The translations under genes were made by a program, and so were the position numbers. A DNA stretch of 64,000 bases from positions 31,787 through 95,786 of the forward strand of contig CAJTQU010000007.1 of NCBI GenBank assembly GCA_910578665.1, written 5' to 3'. Below, in pieces: positions 60,940-64,000 of this stretch (position 1 is its first letter; each line of letters begins with the position of its first letter). The notes below the pieces were generated by a model. That model did no database searches. It was given only the letters and a program-made list of their open reading frames with translations, and was not told where the DNA came from. Source of the DNA: an uncultured Muribaculaceae bacterium. Its GTDB lineage: Bacteria; Bacteroidota; Bacteroidia; Bacteroidales; Muribaculaceae.

Positions 60940-62583
60940 ATGCCGCACAAACCATTCCGCATACTACGTACAGCTGTCCGCACACTCGCAGACAGGCTTC
61001 CGCTGTTATGCCTCTACATACTGCTGCTGGCAATGCCCTGCTGCCTCAAGCTCGCCGACAACGGCATATTCCATTTCGCATCAGCCAGACTGGCCACCGG
61101 TATGGCCGCATCGTTCGCACCGGCATGCCTGCTGGTCTGGCTGTCAGGACGCAAAATGGCACGTATTGCAATCACGGTGATACTGTGGTGGCTGTGTTTG
61201 CAGGAATTTTTCATATTCATGCACTTCGGCACACGATTCTCCTCACGCGTCATATTCTTCATGATGCAGACCAATCCGTCCGAAGTATCCGATTTCTTCT
61301 CAAGGTATCTGTTTACCGGCACAACCATGGCAGCGGCAGCCATAAGCCTCATACCGATAGCGGCTTACTTTACAATCAAACCTTTATGGTTCCGTATAAA
61401 CCGCCGCATACAGCAACGGCACAGCCACAGGTGTGCCGCAATAACACTGATAGCCGTATTCGCCTGCTCGTCAGCAATATTATACGCTGGTCTTTTCACC
61501 ACATATCTCTACGGCATAATATCCCTCCCCACAATAAGCCAGATAATATTCGCGACAAGATCAGTGGGCAGCAACCGCAGACACATGGGCGAGCTTGAAC
61601 AAGCCTGTCTGCACGCCGACGGCACACTGACGTCGCCCGGCACACCATCACCGGCCATTATATACGTGGTAGGCGAATCACTCAACAAACACCACACGCC
61701 GCTATACGGCTACCCACTGCCAACAACACCCAGGCTGAGCCGTGAATACCGCGATGGCAACCTGGTCATATTTACAAACGCGACAACCCCGTCTTCCGCT
61801 ACCGAGGAAGTGATGGACATAATACTATCGCCACATACCGATAACGACACCCTGCCATGGCACCGGCAGCCGCTCACACCGGCCATATTCCGCCACGCCG
61901 GATACCACGTGACATACCACGACAACCAGGCCACCAGCCTGCAGGCCGATGCCAAATGGGACTCCAGCTTCCTCTGGTACTTCAATTCAGATATAATCAC
62001 ACACGCATGCTTTGACTACCGTAACCTGACACTGGCCTATTACGACCTGCCGTTCATACGCCGCGAACTGAAACACGCACCTCTTTCACCACGCTCTCTG
62101 TCTATATTCCACCTGATGGGGCAGCATATGCCGGCTGATGCCCGTCTGGGAGGGGGATGCCCGACACCTTTCACCATAAAAGATTACGACTACCGCAAGG
62201 ATTTAGACAACAACCAGAAAAAAGATGTGGCAGTATACGACAACGCGGTACTCACGACTGACGCGGCTCTGTCAGCCATCATTGACGCCCTTCAAGGCCG
62301 TGACGCCGTACTAATCTTCCACTCAGACCACGGGGAAGAGATACATGACTACCGAAACCAATACGGTCGCACGCTCGAACCTGTCACTCCGCATATACAA
62401 CGTAATGTATTCGAGGTGCCTCTAGTGGTCTACACCACTCCGGAATTCAGGTCAGCCCATCCGGAGACTTACAGCTACATACTACGCCGTGCCGGCGAAC
62501 CGTTCAGCCTGCACGATATTTCAGCATTTCTGCTGCACATCGGCGGTGTCCGAAGCAGGTTTGCCGCTACCGCCGGTTTCTAA
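60940..62583 (+). CDS. Phosphoethanolamine-transferase-like membrane protein (sulfatase fold)
   Basis: 547 residues from the ATG at 60940 (MPHKPFRILRTAVR). Five N-terminal membrane helices (to about residue 190) are followed by a periplasmic alkaline-phosphatase/sulfatase domain. It has IIYVVGESLNKHHTPLYGYPLPTTPRLS, with the Glu and Thr of the EptA/CptA active site, and IFHSDHGEEI, the Asp-His metal pair. Members add phosphoethanolamine to lipid A or other glycans and may give polymyxin resistance; the acceptor is unknown. Its last 63 nt overlap the MFS gene on the other strand. Confidence 0.85.
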   Translation: MPHKPFRILRTAVRTLADRLPLLCLYILLLAMPCCLKLADNGIFHFASARLATGMAASFAPACLLVWLSGRKMARIAITVILWWLCLQEFFIFMHFGTRFSSRVIFFMMQTNPSEVSDFFSRYLFTGTTMAAAAISLIPIAAYFTIKPLWFRINRRIQQRHSHRCAAITLIAVFACSSAILYAGLFTTYLYGIISLPTISQIIFATRSVGSNRRHMGELEQACLHADGTLTSPGTPSPAIIYVVGESLNKHHTPLYGYPLPTTPRLSREYRDGNLVIFTNATTPSSATEEVMDIILSPHTDNDTLPWHRQPLTPAIFRHAGYHVTYHDNQATSLQADAKWDSSFLWYFNSDIITHACFDYRNLTLAYYDLPFIRRELKHAPLSPRSLSIFHLMGQHMPADARLGGGCPTPFTIKDYDYRKDLDNNQKKDVAVYDNAVLTTDAALSAIIDALQGRDAVLIFHSDHGEEIHDYRNQYGRTLEPVTPHIQRNVFEVPLVVYTTPEFRSAHPETYSYILRRAGEPFSLHDISAFLLHIGGVRSRFAATAGF

Positions 62584-63795
62584 GTCAGCCGGTATACGGT
62601 TTGATATAAACGCGAACAATAATGTGAGCAAAGCCATGGCGGCAAATACCGCCGCCGTAGACCGGAGCATGTCGCCTGCACCTACAAGCGGACTTACCAC
62701 TGCGCCAAAAACATAGCCGAGCAGCCCTAGCACGGCCGAGGCCCGTCCGGCATCATCACGGCCCTCGTTCATAGCCAGCGTGTTGCTGGTAGTAAATATC
62801 ATGCCGAGACAGAACAACATGGGCCAGCACAACAATTCATAAATCAGAAAACGATCCCAGACACACAATGCAAGACACTGGGCGGCAATCACGAACACAA
62901 GTACGCGCGCACCCGTCACGGCCGCCTTTTTAAGCACCCTGAATCTGAGTGCCACGGCCGAACCCAGGGCGACAAACACCGCGTTAAGCCCCATAAACAG
63001 GCCGAATACCACGTCATTATACCCGTAATGTGTCTGTATTATAAACGGCGCGGACGAAATATAGGCAAACAGCAGCCCCAATGCAGCCCCCTTAAGCATG
63101 ACATGGGCCATAAACCGTCCCTGGAGCAGCAACGGCATATAACCGGCAAACGCGCTGCCCAGGCTGCCGGACACCCTGCGAGACACAGGCAGTGTCTCTT
63201 TAAATCTCGATGACAGGAATATAATCAAAAGTGCGAACAACGCCAGGAATATAAAGACGCTGCGCCAACCCATAAAATGAGTAAACACGCCGCCAAGCAC
63301 GGGTGCCGAGGCCGGCGCTATACCGTTTATAGCCCCAATCACGGCCATCATGCGCGCAAGCGCCCTTCCGCCAGTGACATCGGCAGGTATAGCGCGCGCC
63401 AGGAAATATCCGCCTGACGCTCCTAGGCCCTGAAACAGCCTGCACACCAAAAAGAAGCTTATTCCTGACGCAAACACGCTGGCCACTCCTGCCACAGTAA
63501 ACAGCACAAGCGACCAGACCAATACAGGTTTGCGACCGTATTTGTCACTCACAGGCCCCATAACCACCTGGCCCAGACCAAGGCCCACCATACCAAAAGA
63601 CAAGCCGAGCTGCACGGTAGATGCAGAACAATCGAAAAAGCGGGTCATCTCCGGCAATGCCGGAATATACATGTCGTTGACAAATGAGCCAAACGAACTC
63701 AGCAAAACCATGAATGTTATAAAGAACCAGTAATAACCTGGTGCGAGGCCGCCTAAAGAGGCTCCTCTCTCTCGTGCATGACTTGTGTTTTCCAT
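62521..63795 (-). CDS. MFS drug exporter, Bcr/CflA type
   Basis: 424 residues with twelve predicted membrane helices. The motif A loop is GPVSDKYGRKPVL (about 80-92), and the DHA1/Bcr-type start is FVNDMYIPALPEMTRFFDCSASTVQLGLSFGMVGLGLGQVVMGP. The family exports drugs such as bicyclomycin or chloramphenicol; the real substrate is unknown. A 22-residue N-terminal tail is soluble. The C-terminal tail overlaps the sulfatase-fold gene. Confidence 0.92.
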   Translation of the reverse strand: MENTSHARERGASLGGLAPGYYWFFITFMVLLSSFGSFVNDMYIPALPEMTRFFDCSASTVQLGLSFGMVGLGLGQVVMGPVSDKYGRKPVLVWSLVLFTVAGVASVFASGISFFLVCRLFQGLGASGGYFLARAIPADVTGGRALARMMAVIGAINGIAPASAPVLGGVFTHFMGWRSVFIFLALFALLIIFLSSRFKETLPVSRRVSGSLGSAFAGYMPLLLQGRFMAHVMLKGAALGLLFAYISSAPFIIQTHYGYNDVVFGLFMGLNAVFVALGSAVALRFRVLKKAAVTGARVLVFVIAAQCLALCVWDRFLIYELLCWPMLFCLGMIFTTSNTLAMNEGRDDAGRASAVLGLLGYVFGAVVSPLVGAGDMLRSTAAVFAAMALLTLLFAFISNRIPADLETGGSGKPASDTADVQQKC

Positions 63796-64000
63796 AGAAT
63801 CTCATTTATCGTGTTTGAATTTAACCCGGCTTAAGATTGAGCAGATTTATACAAAACACATAAACGGCCCTTGGTTAAGTCGAAACATCATAACACTAAC
63901 TAATAATACCGGTGTGCCGGACACACTTTTACAAATTATAAACACTGTGGCGTCCTGAAAAATATTGACGGGTCAGAGGGTTTGAGATTATGAATGAATG
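63796..64000. other. Window end with no supported gene
   Basis: 205 nt upstream of the MFS gene. I find no perfect TTTG/TAnnTTTG pair and no ORF. An ATG near 63990 could begin a plus-strand gene beyond the window, but nothing supports it. Confidence 0.4.

Noticed and set aside
1..64000. tRNA or rRNA genes
   Set aside because: I looked in the larger gaps for cloverleaf arms and conserved loops and saw none; a tRNAscan run would settle it.

Overview
The window is a piece of a Bacteroidota chromosome, almost certainly order Bacteroidales. The signs are: the fused str-S10-spc-alpha ribosomal supercluster with secY-map-infA-rpmJ inside it; Bacteroidota-only families (DUF5606, DUF4835/PorD-like, the long NusB, the NTP_transf_4 GlmU-like protein); start codons without Shine-Dalgarno sequences; and repeated matches to the Bacteroidota promoter (TTTG, about 20 nt, TAnnTTTG). 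The mid-range GC content and mix of families would fit Muribaculaceae, but that is inference.

Layout. 1-2.7 kb: the N-terminal part of a TamB-like protein and a VanZ-like protein, both on the minus strand. 2.8-22.2 kb: one long minus-strand ribosomal cluster running from rpsL (22.2 kb) to rplQ (2.9 kb) and its terminator, with two unusually long structured spacers in the alpha section. 22.5-32.9 kb: minus-strand housekeeping genes (DUF5606, coaE, ybbR-like, yajC, nusB, rlmB, recN, DUF4835, coaBC, dnaQ-like exonuclease, dnaN).

33.1-38.3 kb: the most interesting part, an AT-richer minus-strand operon for a ribosomally made, radical-SAM-modified peptide of the CXXX-repeat type. In transcription order it holds two small Cys-repeat precursors, each with a twin-arginine (SRRxFF) signal; a radical SAM/SPASM maturase; a partner maturase with SPASM-like cysteines but no radical SAM motif; a small unknown lipoprotein; the CXXX modification system protein; and tatA and tatC. 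The tat genes are in the same operon and tatA overlaps its neighbour by 4 nt, which suggests dedicated Tat export of the modified peptides. A good Bacteroidota promoter and a roughly 300-nt leader precede the first precursor. The leader can fold either as a long rod or as a terminator hairpin with a T7 tract, so it looks like an attenuator or a separate structured RNA.

38.4-47.0 kb, plus strand: GlmU-like nucleotidyltransferase, aminopeptidase P, gamma carbonic anhydrase, rpsU, a frameshifted Crp/Fnr gene, a Xer-type recombinase, hpf, an FdtA/FdtB-like sugar pair and a SUI1-like factor. 47.0-56.6 kb: a UvrD/AddA-like helicase that seems to lack its nuclease domain, then an AraC regulator and a complete CzcB-CzcA-TolC-type heavy-metal efflux operon whose adaptor has a His-rich N-terminus. 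56.7-57.2 kb: a small exported protein made of 32 Cys-x-x units with one Cys missing. 57.3-64 kb: a DUF4369/thioredoxin-fold lipoprotein without the CxxC, pnp, a phosphoethanolamine-transferase-like sulfatase-fold protein, and a Bcr/CflA-type MFS exporter that overlaps it tail to tail.
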